Position numbers and translations under genes: made by a program. A stretch of DNA of 6,317 nt from CAYRIF01 sp964424205 (GTDB taxonomy: Bacteria; Bacteroidota; Bacteroidia; Cytophagales; Cyclobacteriaceae), in assembly GCA_964424205.1 (NCBI GenBank), contig CAYRIF010000220.1, forward strand, positions 1 to 6,317, in the 5' to 3' direction. The notes under the pieces were generated by a model. The model was not told the DNA's origin. It saw only the letters and a list, made by a program, of their open reading frames with translations, and did not search any database. Positions 1 to 5,883 of the stretch are shown here, in pieces (within the stretch, counting starts at the first letter, position 1; each line of letters starts with the position of its first letter).

Positions 1-111
1 AATACAGTGGGTGAACCTGGGCTTGCGGGACACTGGATGAAGTGGTTTATGCATTATATGTTTTTGTACAAAGCAAAAGGAAAGCCGTTTTGGTGGTTAC
101 TTCCAGAATAA
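1..111 (+). CDS. C-terminal end of an unidentified protein (5' end outside window); possibly an SQR-like flavin oxidoreductase
   Basis: Frame 1 is open from the first base to a TAA at 109-111 and gives the last 36 residues of a protein. The end is rich in aromatic and basic residues: GHWMKWFMHYMF, then a Lys/Gly-rich turn, then WWLLPE at the terminus. This reads as an amphipathic, membrane-surface helix. A pattern of His-Trp-x-Lys, then an aromatic/Leu segment, then K-x-K-x-G and a Leu-Pro end resembles what I remember of C-termini of sulfide:quinone-oxidoreductase-like NAD(P)/FAD enzymes, which dock on the membrane to reduce quinone. That resemblance is from memory and weak; the catalytic parts are outside the window. 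The stop lies 80 bases before the small gene at 192, so the two may be cotranscribed. That the frame is coding is fairly sure; the family name is a guess. Confidence 0.6.
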   Translation, partial: NTVGEPGLAGHWMKWFMHYMFLYKAKGKPFWWLLPE

Positions 112-191
112 TTTTTAAACCCGTAACCATCTGTTGATATTTTCACCAACAAAGGAGAATGATTCCTTGAATAACAGCAAAACAAAATATT

Positions 192-350
192 ATGAGTAAT
201 AGAAAAGCAAAAAGATATACAGACCAATATTATCCACCAACACCCACAAAGCGTGTTTTGTTTTGGCGAAGTTTTATTCCCTATCAGGCGATACGGTTTA
301 TTGTGCTGAACTATAAAATTATTAAGATTGTAGCTGGCGGGCATTCTTAA
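192..350 (+). CDS. Small basic protein, 52 residues, function unknown
   Basis: An ATG at 192 opens 52 codons ending in TAA at 348-350. An in-frame TGA at 168-170 makes this the only possible ATG start. The protein has a charged head (MSNRKAKRYTDQYYPP), a middle FWRSFIPYQ, and a hydrophobic, Lys/Arg-spaced tail (IRFIVLNYKIIKIV) ending in GGHS. It has five Lys and five Arg against one Asp, so it is strongly basic. No signal peptide or full transmembrane span is evident. The tail could form an amphipathic helix lying on the membrane. Composition is protein-like, whereas the opposite-strand frame over 54-362 is Cys/Trp-rich noise. It lies 80 bases after the gene ending at 111, which also has a membrane-docking-like tail, so a joint role is possible but is inference. 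No Shine-Dalgarno site is visible. I do not recognise a family. Confidence 0.6.
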   Translation: MSNRKAKRYTDQYYPPTPTKRVLFWRSFIPYQAIRFIVLNYKIIKIVAGGHS

Positions 351-404
351 AATTACAGCCATCCCCGCTTCTTTGCAAGGTCTCCATAAACAATCTATGC
401 CCTC

Positions 405-429
405 ACTTTTGGTGTTCCACCAACAAAGT
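405..429. terminator. Candidate bidirectional terminator hairpin between convergent genes
   Basis: A perfect 6-bp stem, TTGGTG at 409-414 and CACCAA at 418-423, closes over the loop TTC. With a two-base bulge (424-425) the stem extends by four more pairs, ACTT at 405-408 with AAGT at 426-429. It lies between the stop of the 52-residue gene (350) and the stop of the convergent M61 gene (435). That is where a terminator serving both would be expected. Neither strand has a good T-run directly after the stem, so it is not a classic intrinsic terminator and the call rests on symmetry and position. Confidence 0.35.
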
Positions 430-434
430 AATGA

Positions 435-2129
435 CTACAGCCAAGCCTCAAAATTTTGCTGTGCCTCAGTATTGACATCTGCTACTTTTACAATATGATA
501 GGTATGAAAGTATTCCATACCACTGTTCACTAGTTTAATCTTTTTCAATCGGTGGCTTCTGAAAATGGTTAAATCCACTTCTTTTTTATCTCCAAATAGT
601 AAATTCAGGTTACTATTCACTTTCGTTCCATTCACCGCTACAATTTCATCATCAACCGATAGCGTTTGAACCGTCGGATGTAATTTGGTTATTTTTGTTG
701 CGTTTTCAGAAGTTAGCACCTTGAAACCAAAGGTACTTTCATACGTATTTTTTGGTTTTCGTACCAAAACTTCACAGCCCACGTATTTCAGCAATGCTAC
801 AAATCGCTCCTCAATTGGTGTCGTGCCATTGATATAATTTGCAAAGAACGCTTCAAAAGATATGCCTGATAATTCCTCCGCCATTTTCAAAATATCGTCG
901 GTTGTGTAACCGTGTTTTGTATCGCCAAATCTATCCCATAGCTTCCGCATCAGCGAATCAAGGGAGTTTTTGTTTTTGGTAGCCATTCTGATTTCCAAAT
1001 CAAGCATTAGTGCCACCAACGCTCCTTTTGTATAAATAGAAACCTTTCTGTCCGGAATTCCTAATTTATAACCATCAAGCCAAAGGTCGAAAGAGGCATC
1101 TGCTAATGATAAATTATGCCTTCCGAAATTATCTAAATGCCGCTGCAACTGCAAACTCATTTCGTTCAAAAACCATTTTTTACCAAACACACCACTTCTG
1201 CCCAAAAACAAATCTCCATAGTACGTGGTAAATCCTTCTGCGACAAAACCAGTTTTAAAATAATTCTCTTTGGTAAAATCATAGGGCACAAATTCCTTGG
1301 GCTTAATCCGAATGACATTCCACGTATGGAACAATTCGTGCGAACTGATGCCCATAAAACTTTCGTACATTTCTTTCGAGTTCATTTCCTCCCCAGGGCC
1401 AAGTGCAATTACGGTAGAATTAAAATGCTCGACCCCATGCCGTAACTTATACGGTGCTATTTGGAACAAAAAGTGGTAATCATCGCACGGAAATCCACCC
1501 ATCATCTCGATTTGATTTTGGCTAAAGGCTTTAAAATCTCTAGTAACTTTTTCCCAATCCATTTCACAATCTCCCATCAACCAAATATGAAAGCGATATT
1601 TATCTACTTGATATTCCAAATGCCTCATCTTAGCACTCGCAATCATCGGGCTTTCTACTAAGTGATAAAAACTCTCTGCCTGTAGCACCTTCTTTTTTGA
1701 CATGGGCAATCCGCAAGCAACCTCATAATCATCAGGCAAGTCAAGGGTGACTTCACATGCCTTATTTAACCGAGCCACATCGTACACCATGCAATTGACA
1801 AAATTAATATAGAGTTGTTCCTCGTCGAGCCACGTGCTGCCCGCGTCCATTTTATAAGCATAAAAATTATAACTGACAGTAATTTCAGAAACCTCACTGG
1901 TATCAACCTCCCATTTATCTTTCGTTGTTTTATTGAAATTTAATGCCCTACCATTCGTATCAGTCACTTCAAATTTTTGGATATTCTGTGCAAAATTTGC
2001 TAACTCATACCTTCCTGGTCGCCATGCTGGCAGCTGCAATATGGTTTTATCATTACTTATATTTTCGATTCTTAATATAATATCAATAAAATGGCTATTA
2101 GGATTGGTATAGGAAATACTGTATTTCAT
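435..2129 (-). CDS. M61 family metallopeptidase (glycyl-aminopeptidase-like) with C-terminal PDZ-like domain
   Basis: The 564-residue protein is a zinc-dependent aminopeptidase-type enzyme of family M61; founding members prefer N-terminal glycine. Residues 1 to about 165 form the beta-rich N-terminal domain, opening with YSISYTNPNSHFIDI as in other bacterial M61 proteins. The catalytic region carries GVEH at 232-235, the zinc motif HELFH at 264-268 followed by TWNVIRIKP, and the third zinc ligand Glu298 in AEGFTTYYGDL. The conserved GTTPIEE follows near 435. From about 465 to 535 lies a PDZ-like domain (GFKVL, then DDEIVAVNGTKV); its usual ligand-loop segment, normally like SPAxxAGL, is replaced by HPTVQTLS. 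No signal peptide or lipobox is seen, so a cytoplasmic location is likely. Length is normal for the family and all catalytic residues are present. ATG at 2129 is preceded by a TAGATTTG promoter element. It stands alone, divergent from rpmH. Physiological substrate is unknown. Confidence 0.93.
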   Translation of the reverse strand: MKYSISYTNPNSHFIDIILRIENISNDKTILQLPAWRPGRYELANFAQNIQKFEVTDTNGRALNFNKTTKDKWEVDTSEVSEITVSYNFYAYKMDAGSTWLDEEQLYINFVNCMVYDVARLNKACEVTLDLPDDYEVACGLPMSKKKVLQAESFYHLVESPMIASAKMRHLEYQVDKYRFHIWLMGDCEMDWEKVTRDFKAFSQNQIEMMGGFPCDDYHFLFQIAPYKLRHGVEHFNSTVIALGPGEEMNSKEMYESFMGISSHELFHTWNVIRIKPKEFVPYDFTKENYFKTGFVAEGFTTYYGDLFLGRSGVFGKKWFLNEMSLQLQRHLDNFGRHNLSLADASFDLWLDGYKLGIPDRKVSIYTKGALVALMLDLEIRMATKNKNSLDSLMRKLWDRFGDTKHGYTTDDILKMAEELSGISFEAFFANYINGTTPIEERFVALLKYVGCEVLVRKPKNTYESTFGFKVLTSENATKITKLHPTVQTLSVDDEIVAVNGTKVNSNLNLLFGDKKEVDLTIFRSHRLKKIKLVNSGMEYFHTYHIVKVADVNTEAQQNFEAWL

Positions 2130-2154
2130 GGGTTTTGTTTTATCTATTTAGTAA

Positions 2155-2162
2155 CAAATCTA
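2155..2162 (-). promoter_or_regulatory. Candidate -7 element for the M61 peptidase gene
   Basis: Read on the minus strand, 2162 to 2155 is TAGATTTG, an exact match to the Bacteroidetes -7 consensus TAnnTTTG. Initiation a few bases downstream would give a leader of roughly 20 bases before the ATG at 2129. No TTG is present at the expected -33 distance (around 2182-2186 as CAA on the plus strand), so the promoter is either weak or factor-assisted, or the match is chance. Confidence 0.4.
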
Positions 2163-2260
2163 CAGAAAGGCAGCCTCTTTATTCTCATCTCTCTTTTCTT
2201 TATTATCTTTACCAGCGCCAATTTTATTTATGGGTAAGTTTATTTTACAATATCATTGCA

Positions 2261-2290
2261 TTGATTATTAAAAAAAACATCCTATATTTG
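2261..2290 (+). promoter_or_regulatory. Bacteroidetes-type promoter for the rpmH-rnpA run
   Basis: The -33 element TTG at 2261-2263 is followed after 19 bases by TATATTTG at 2283-2290. This fits the Bacteroidetes primary-sigma consensus (TTG, about 19-21 bases, TAnnTTTG) exactly. Initiation just downstream would leave a leader of about 20 bases before the rpmH ATG at 2319. The spacer is A-rich (a run of A around 2270-2277). Position, spacing and sequence all agree, and strong expression is expected for a ribosomal protein gene. Confidence 0.75.
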
Positions 2291-2318
2291 CACCCCATAA
2301 TTCAAAAAGAAAAGAGAA

Positions 2319-2480
2319 ATGAAAAGAACATTCCAACCTTCAAAAAGAAAAAGGAAGAACAAGCACGGATTTAAATTAAGAATGGAATCTGTAGCTGGAA
2401 GATCAGTAATTGCGAGAAGAAGAGCGAAAGGCAGAAAAAAATTAACTGTTTCTGACGAAAGAACACATTTGAAGAAATAA
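2319..2480 (+). CDS. rpmH: 50S ribosomal protein L34
   Basis: This 53-residue, Arg/Lys-rich protein is ribosomal protein L34, a small component of the large ribosomal subunit that contacts 23S rRNA. It begins MKRTFQPSKRKRKNKHGF, the family signature being the KHGFKLRM stretch at residues 15-22. It continues with the usual AGRSVIARRRAKGRKKLTVSDE. Length is slightly above the 44-46 residues of proteobacterial L34, as is common in Bacteroidetes. ATG at 2319 is placed by the conserved MKRTFQPS start and by the promoter ending at 2290. rnpA begins 24 bases after its TAA, the near-universal rpmH-rnpA pairing. Only a weak purine stretch (AAAGAGAA) precedes the start. Identification is essentially certain. 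Confidence 0.98.
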   Translation: MKRTFQPSKRKRKNKHGFKLRMESVAGRSVIARRRAKGRKKLTVSDERTHLKK

Positions 2481-2504
2481 ATCAACTTTATTTTCAATGT
2501 CACT

Positions 2505-2918
2505 ATGCTTGAAAATGAAGAAAATAAAGAATTATCTGCTTCAAGACCGCTCAGACACACGTTTACACGTGATGAGCGACTGAAAAGCAAGAAACTAATA
2601 CAGGAGCTTTTTGACAAAGGCTCCTCTTTTTATTTATCCCCACTGAAAGTCCTTTATCTGCCCTACACACCTGAGTCCGGAAAACAAAACCAAGTATTAG
2701 TTACAGTGCCCAAAAGGTTATTTAAGAAGGCTGTGACTAGAAATAAAATTCGTAGAAGAATAAAAGAGGTATACCGTTTGCACAAGTACCTTTTGAAGGC
2801 TGAAAACTTAAAATCTCCTTTATTAATTGCTTATATTTACATTGGGAAAGAGGTTTTAGACTATAAATTGATTGAAAAACAACTAATCAAGTCACTTAGC
2901 CGTTTAAAAAGTACGTAA
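2505..2918 (+). CDS. rnpA: Ribonuclease P protein component
   Basis: The 137-residue basic protein is the protein subunit of RNase P, which binds the catalytic RNA and the 5' leader of precursor tRNA so that mature tRNA 5' ends are made. The hallmark RNR motif is at residues 74-91: KKAVTRNKIRRR followed by KEVYR, with Arg79, Asn80, Arg83 and Arg84 as the expected contacts. The fold starts at about residue 17 with RHTFTRDERLKSKKLIQELF, and the central strands include KVLYLPY and VLVTVPKR. About 16 extra acidic/polar residues precede the core. ATG at 2505 is the only ATG available, since rpmH's in-frame TAA lies 24 bases upstream and the protein has no other Met. It follows rpmH and precedes the S41 protease by 11 bases, so it is almost surely cotranscribed with both. 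Confidence 0.97.
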   Translation: MLENEENKELSASRPLRHTFTRDERLKSKKLIQELFDKGSSFYLSPLKVLYLPYTPESGKQNQVLVTVPKRLFKKAVTRNKIRRRIKEVYRLHKYLLKAENLKSPLLIAYIYIGKEVLDYKLIEKQLIKSLSRLKST

Positions 2919-2929
2919 ATTTTTAAATC

Positions 2930-4588
2930 ATGAAGATAATAAAGAACACCTATTTTAGAGTTTTATTTGTAATAGCACTCCTTGTAACGGTCGTCGCTAA
3001 CACCGGCCCTGGCGATCGTTATTTCGAAATTCAAAAAAACCTAGACATTTTCATTACACTGTATAAAGAAGTCAATACCTACTATGTGGATGATATAAAC
3101 CCCAACGACCTGATAAAAACTGGCATTAACGCCATGCTTGCAACATTGGATCCTTACACCAATTATATTCCAGAAGACAACATTGAGGATTATAGAACCA
3201 TGACCACCAATCAGTATGGTGGTATTGGCGCATTAATCGGTAAACGAAATAAAAAAAATATGGTGTTAATGCCGTACAAAGGATTTCCTGCGTACAAAGC
3301 GGGCTTAGAAATAGGAGATGAAATCACTAAGATTAACGGCATTGAGATTTCGGAAAAAGATACTGGAGAAATAAGTAAACTGTTAAAAGGACAAGCCAAT
3401 ACGGATTTATTATTAACCGTCAAAAGGTATGGGGCAAAAAAGCCCTTTGACGTAAGCCTAAAAAGAGAAAAAATAACCATCAATAATGTTCCCTATTTTG
3501 GCATGGTAACTGATGACATCGGCTACCTCAAACTGCAAGATTTTACCACAGAAGCGGGTAAGGAAGTAAAAGAAGCGGTAATCAAATTGAAAGGAGAAGG
3601 TGCAAAAAAAATTATTCTTGACTTGAGAGATAACCCCGGTGGTCTTTTAGGCGAAGCCGTAAATGTTTCAAATGTATTTGTTGAAAAAGGTGCTTTAATA
3701 GTAAACACGAAAGGAAAAGTAACTGACTGGAATAAAGCTTACAAAGCATTAAACAACCCAACAGATACTGACATTCCGTTGGTAGTCATCACCAGCAGTC
3801 GAAGTGCTTCAGCCTCAGAAATTGTAGCAGGAGTAATTCAAGATTATGACCGAGGGGTTTTAGTAGGCGCAAAATCTTACGGCAAAGGGTTGGTACAAAC
3901 AACACGAAGGTTATCTTATAACTCACAACTTAAAGTAACCACCGCTAAATATTATATACCGAGTGGAAGGTGTATTCAAGCCATTGATTATAGCCATCGC
4001 AATGAAGATGGCAGTGTTGGTAAAATCCCGGATTCGTTAATGGTAGCGTTTAAAACAAAAAATGGTAGGATGGTTTATGACGGTGGAGGTATTACCCCTG
4101 ATTTGCCAGTTAAGAGAGAATTTTTAGCCCCTATTTCCATCAGCCTTATCAACAATTCCTTACTGTTTGAATATGCAACCAAATATAAATTTGAACATGA
4201 AAAAATAAAACCGGCCAAGGAGTTTTCATTGTCAGAAACCGAGTATAATGCTTTTGTAAAATGGTTGGAAACCAAAAAATATGATTACACTACAAAAGTA
4301 GAAAGCACAATTGAAGCCTTGAAAGAAGTTTCTAAGGAAGAAAAATACTTCGATGAAATCCAAGATCAAATTACTGCATTACACAATAAGGTAAAGCACA
4401 ATAAAGCATTTGACTTGGTGAAATTCAAGGCACAAATAAAATCGATGTTAGAAGAAGAAATAGTATCAAGGTATTACTTGCAAGATGGAATGATTGAAAC
4501 TTCCTTTGACGATGATCTTGACATTCAAGAAAGCGTTAGAATATTGAATAATACTGAAGAGTATAATAAAACATTAAACGCAAATTAG
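2930..4588 (+). CDS. S41 family carboxyl-terminal processing protease with PDZ domain (CtpA/Prc-like)
   Basis: The 552-residue protein is a C-terminal processing serine protease that trims or degrades exported proteins from their C-terminal ends. Residues 7-23 form a hydrophobic signal or anchor segment after a Lys/Arg-rich N-terminus, with no lipobox Cys, so it acts in the periplasm. A helical entry region with DPYTNYIPEDN (74-84) leads into a PDZ domain at about 95-180 (GGIGALIG; then GLEIGDEITKINGIEI). The S41 catalytic domain follows at about 185-350: GYLKLQDF, then ILDLRDNPGGLL, then SRSASASEIVAG. The catalytic pair is Ser294 (middle Ser of SASAS) and Lys319 in SYGKG, 25 residues apart as in E. 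coli Prc. A charged, helical C-terminal region fills 400-552. The ATG lies 11 bases after rnpA, so the two are probably in one transcript. Substrate unknown; the enzyme looks intact. Confidence 0.95.
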   Translation: MKIIKNTYFRVLFVIALLVTVVANTGPGDRYFEIQKNLDIFITLYKEVNTYYVDDINPNDLIKTGINAMLATLDPYTNYIPEDNIEDYRTMTTNQYGGIGALIGKRNKKNMVLMPYKGFPAYKAGLEIGDEITKINGIEISEKDTGEISKLLKGQANTDLLLTVKRYGAKKPFDVSLKREKITINNVPYFGMVTDDIGYLKLQDFTTEAGKEVKEAVIKLKGEGAKKIILDLRDNPGGLLGEAVNVSNVFVEKGALIVNTKGKVTDWNKAYKALNNPTDTDIPLVVITSSRSASASEIVAGVIQDYDRGVLVGAKSYGKGLVQTTRRLSYNSQLKVTTAKYYIPSGRCIQAIDYSHRNEDGSVGKIPDSLMVAFKTKNGRMVYDGGGITPDLPVKREFLAPISISLINNSLLFEYATKYKFEHEKIKPAKEFSLSETEYNAFVKWLETKKYDYTTKVESTIEALKEVSKEEKYFDEIQDQITALHNKVKHNKAFDLVKFKAQIKSMLEEEIVSRYYLQDGMIETSFDDDLDIQESVRILNNTEEYNKTLNAN

Positions 4589-4635
4589 CATAAACACTAT
4601 TTTACTGACCGATAAGTTTTGTAATTTCCCATACT

Positions 4636-5328
4636 ATGGCAAGAATTCTAAGCATAGAAACTTCAACAAAAGCGTGCTCTGTGGCTGTACATGTAGCGTC
4701 AAAATTGATTGTCTCACAAAAATTATTTGTTGAAAAATCACACTCGAGCCATCTTACCAAGATGATTGAAGATGCTATCAAAAATGCTGACATAACTATG
4801 AGCGATTTAGAGGCAGTAGCTATTTCGATGGGGCCTGGCTCTTATACGGGACTACGAATTGGCACTTCCACAGCCAAAGGCATTTGTTATGCGCTTGATA
4901 TTCCGCTGATTGCTGTGAATACTTTGAAAGCCATGGCTAACGGTGTTACCAAGTACAATCATCAAAAGACATTGCTCTGTCCAATGATTGATGCGAGGCG
5001 AATGGAAGTTTATTGCCTTGTTACCGATAGCAACATGAAGGTGCTAGAAGAAACCAATGCTAAAGTTATTGATGAAAATTCTTTTAATAGCTTTTTAGAA
5101 AACAACAAGGTACTATTCTTTGGAGATGGTGCTGAAAAGTGTAAAAGTGTTTTTGAAGGAAATTCAAATGCTTTCTTTATAGATGAAATTACGCCTTCAG
5201 CGGTGGCTGTTGGATATTTGGCTTCAAAAAAGTATGAGGAAAAATTATTTGAAGACGTAGCCTATTTTGAACCATTTTACCTCAAGGATTTTATTGCCAT
5301 CAAATCAAAGAAAACAGCACTGATATAA
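4636..5328 (+). CDS. tsaB: tRNA threonylcarbamoyladenosine biosynthesis protein TsaB
   Basis: The 230-residue protein is TsaB, the non-catalytic ASKHA-fold partner that pairs with TsaD and TsaE to place t6A at position 37 of ANN-decoding tRNAs in the cytoplasm. The N-terminus ILSIETSTKACSVAV (4-18) is the phosphate-1-like loop of the fold. ISMGPGSYTGLRIGTSTAKG (63-82) is the family signature. PMIDARRMEVY (116-126) and the closing FEPFYLKDF (211-219) also match. Length is typical. ATG at 4636 gives the conserved MARILSIETS start. The gap of 47 bases from the protease gene contains TAAGTTTTG at 4613-4621, one base too long for a proper -7 element and without a -33 partner, so any internal promoter is doubtful. 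It is followed by DUF2480 after 2 bases. tsaD and tsaE are not in the window. Confidence 0.96.
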   Translation: MARILSIETSTKACSVAVHVASKLIVSQKLFVEKSHSSHLTKMIEDAIKNADITMSDLEAVAISMGPGSYTGLRIGTSTAKGICYALDIPLIAVNTLKAMANGVTKYNHQKTLLCPMIDARRMEVYCLVTDSNMKVLEETNAKVIDENSFNSFLENNKVLFFGDGAEKCKSVFEGNSNAFFIDEITPSAVAVGYLASKKYEEKLFEDVAYFEPFYLKDFIAIKSKKTALI

Positions 5329-5330
5329 CC

Positions 5331-5852
5331 ATGGTAGAAAAAGAAGACATCATCATCAACAGGGTAGAAAAAAGTGGACTCATCACGTTCAATTTGGAAG
5401 ATTATGTGAATCATAGAGAAAGAGTTGTTTATGATTTGGCTGATAACCTTTTTCAAGGGCTGATCTTAAAAGAAAAAGATTTTCGTACTTCCATCAAAGA
5501 AAATGATTGGGCACAATATGAGCGTAAAAATGTGGCGATTACATGCTCTGCTGAGGCAATTGTTCCTTCGTGGGCATTCATGTTGTTAGCAAGCAAAATG
5601 CTACCTTATGCAAATACCATTGTTTTTGGAAGCCCTTCAGATCTTGAAAAACAACTTATAAAAACTGCCCTTAACAATATCGACTTCACACAATACCAAA
5701 ATGCCAAGGTTATCATTAAAGGGTGCGCCAACCTCCCAGAATCGGAATATGCACTGGTAGAACTCACCAAAAAATTACAGCCGTTTGCTGCTAGCATTAT
5801 GTTTGGCGAGCCTTGTAGTACCGTGCCTATTTTTAAGGCAAAAAGGACATAA
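5331..5852 (+). CDS. DUF2480 family protein (uncharacterised, Bacteroidetes)
   Basis: The 173-residue soluble protein matches, from memory, the Bacteroidetes family DUF2480; its function is not known. No signal peptide or membrane span is seen. Visible landmarks are an acidic N-terminus ending in a FNLEDYV (20-26) segment, TCSAEAIVPSWAFM (71-84), and the C-terminal MFGEPCSTVPIFK (157-169). Cysteines fall at 72, 132 and 162. Residues 67-102 and 126-161 appear to be two copies of one unit: each starts with a V-x-I strand, has an aromatic-Ala pair (WA, YA), then K-x-L or K-L-x before P-[YF]-A, and ends IVFGSP or IMFGEP. This suggests a duplicated beta-alpha-beta unit. The ATG is 2 bases after the tsaB stop, so translation is very likely coupled to tsaB. 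The gene ends at a perfect hairpin, closing the forward run. Family call is fairly firm; role unknown. Confidence 0.85.
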   Translation: MVEKEDIIINRVEKSGLITFNLEDYVNHRERVVYDLADNLFQGLILKEKDFRTSIKENDWAQYERKNVAITCSAEAIVPSWAFMLLASKMLPYANTIVFGSPSDLEKQLIKTALNNIDFTQYQNAKVIIKGCANLPESEYALVELTKKLQPFAASIMFGEPCSTVPIFKAKRT

Positions 5853-5877
5853 TACCATTTTAAGATTAAAATGGTAT
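5852..5877. terminator. Perfect 11-bp hairpin, likely bidirectional terminator
   Basis: Left arm ATACCATTTTA (5852-5862) and right arm TAAAATGGTAT (5867-5877) are exact reverse complements around the loop AGAT. The hairpin begins on the last base of the DUF2480 stop codon and ends 6 bases before the stop of the convergent mazG gene at 5884. It thus fills the whole intergenic gap and could stop transcription from both sides. The stem is AT-rich with only three G-C pairs and has no separate T-run, though TTTTA/TAAAA lies at the loop end on both strands. Confidence 0.6.
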
Positions 5878-5883
5878 AACCCC

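Noticed and set aside
152..168. Small hairpin AAGGAG / TTCCTT upstream of the 52-residue gene as a riboswitch or attenuator
   Set aside because: Six pairs including a G-T wobble and a five-base loop, without other conserved structure, are within chance expectation.
229..237. Possible DnaA box (TTATCCACC) near a region with rpmH, hinting at an origin
   Set aside because: It is a single imperfect match inside the 52-residue gene; there is no cluster of boxes, no dnaA gene and no AT-rich unwinding element beside rpmH here.
54..362. 102-codon open frame on the minus strand
   Set aside because: It overlaps both the 3' end of the gene at 1-111 and the 52-residue gene, has an unnatural Cys/Trp-rich composition with no recognisable motif, and looks like a shadow of the forward coding frames.
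2282..2617. 111-codon open frame on the minus strand and the 79-codon plus frame at 2135-2374
   Set aside because: They overlap rpmH and its promoter in other frames; Ser/Phe/Leu-rich or Lys-rich translations reflect base composition, while rpmH itself is unmistakable.
4613..4621. TAAGTTTTG as a -7 promoter element for tsaB
   Set aside because: It has three rather than two bases between TA and TTTG and no TTG at the -33 distance, so it is not strong enough to list as a promoter.
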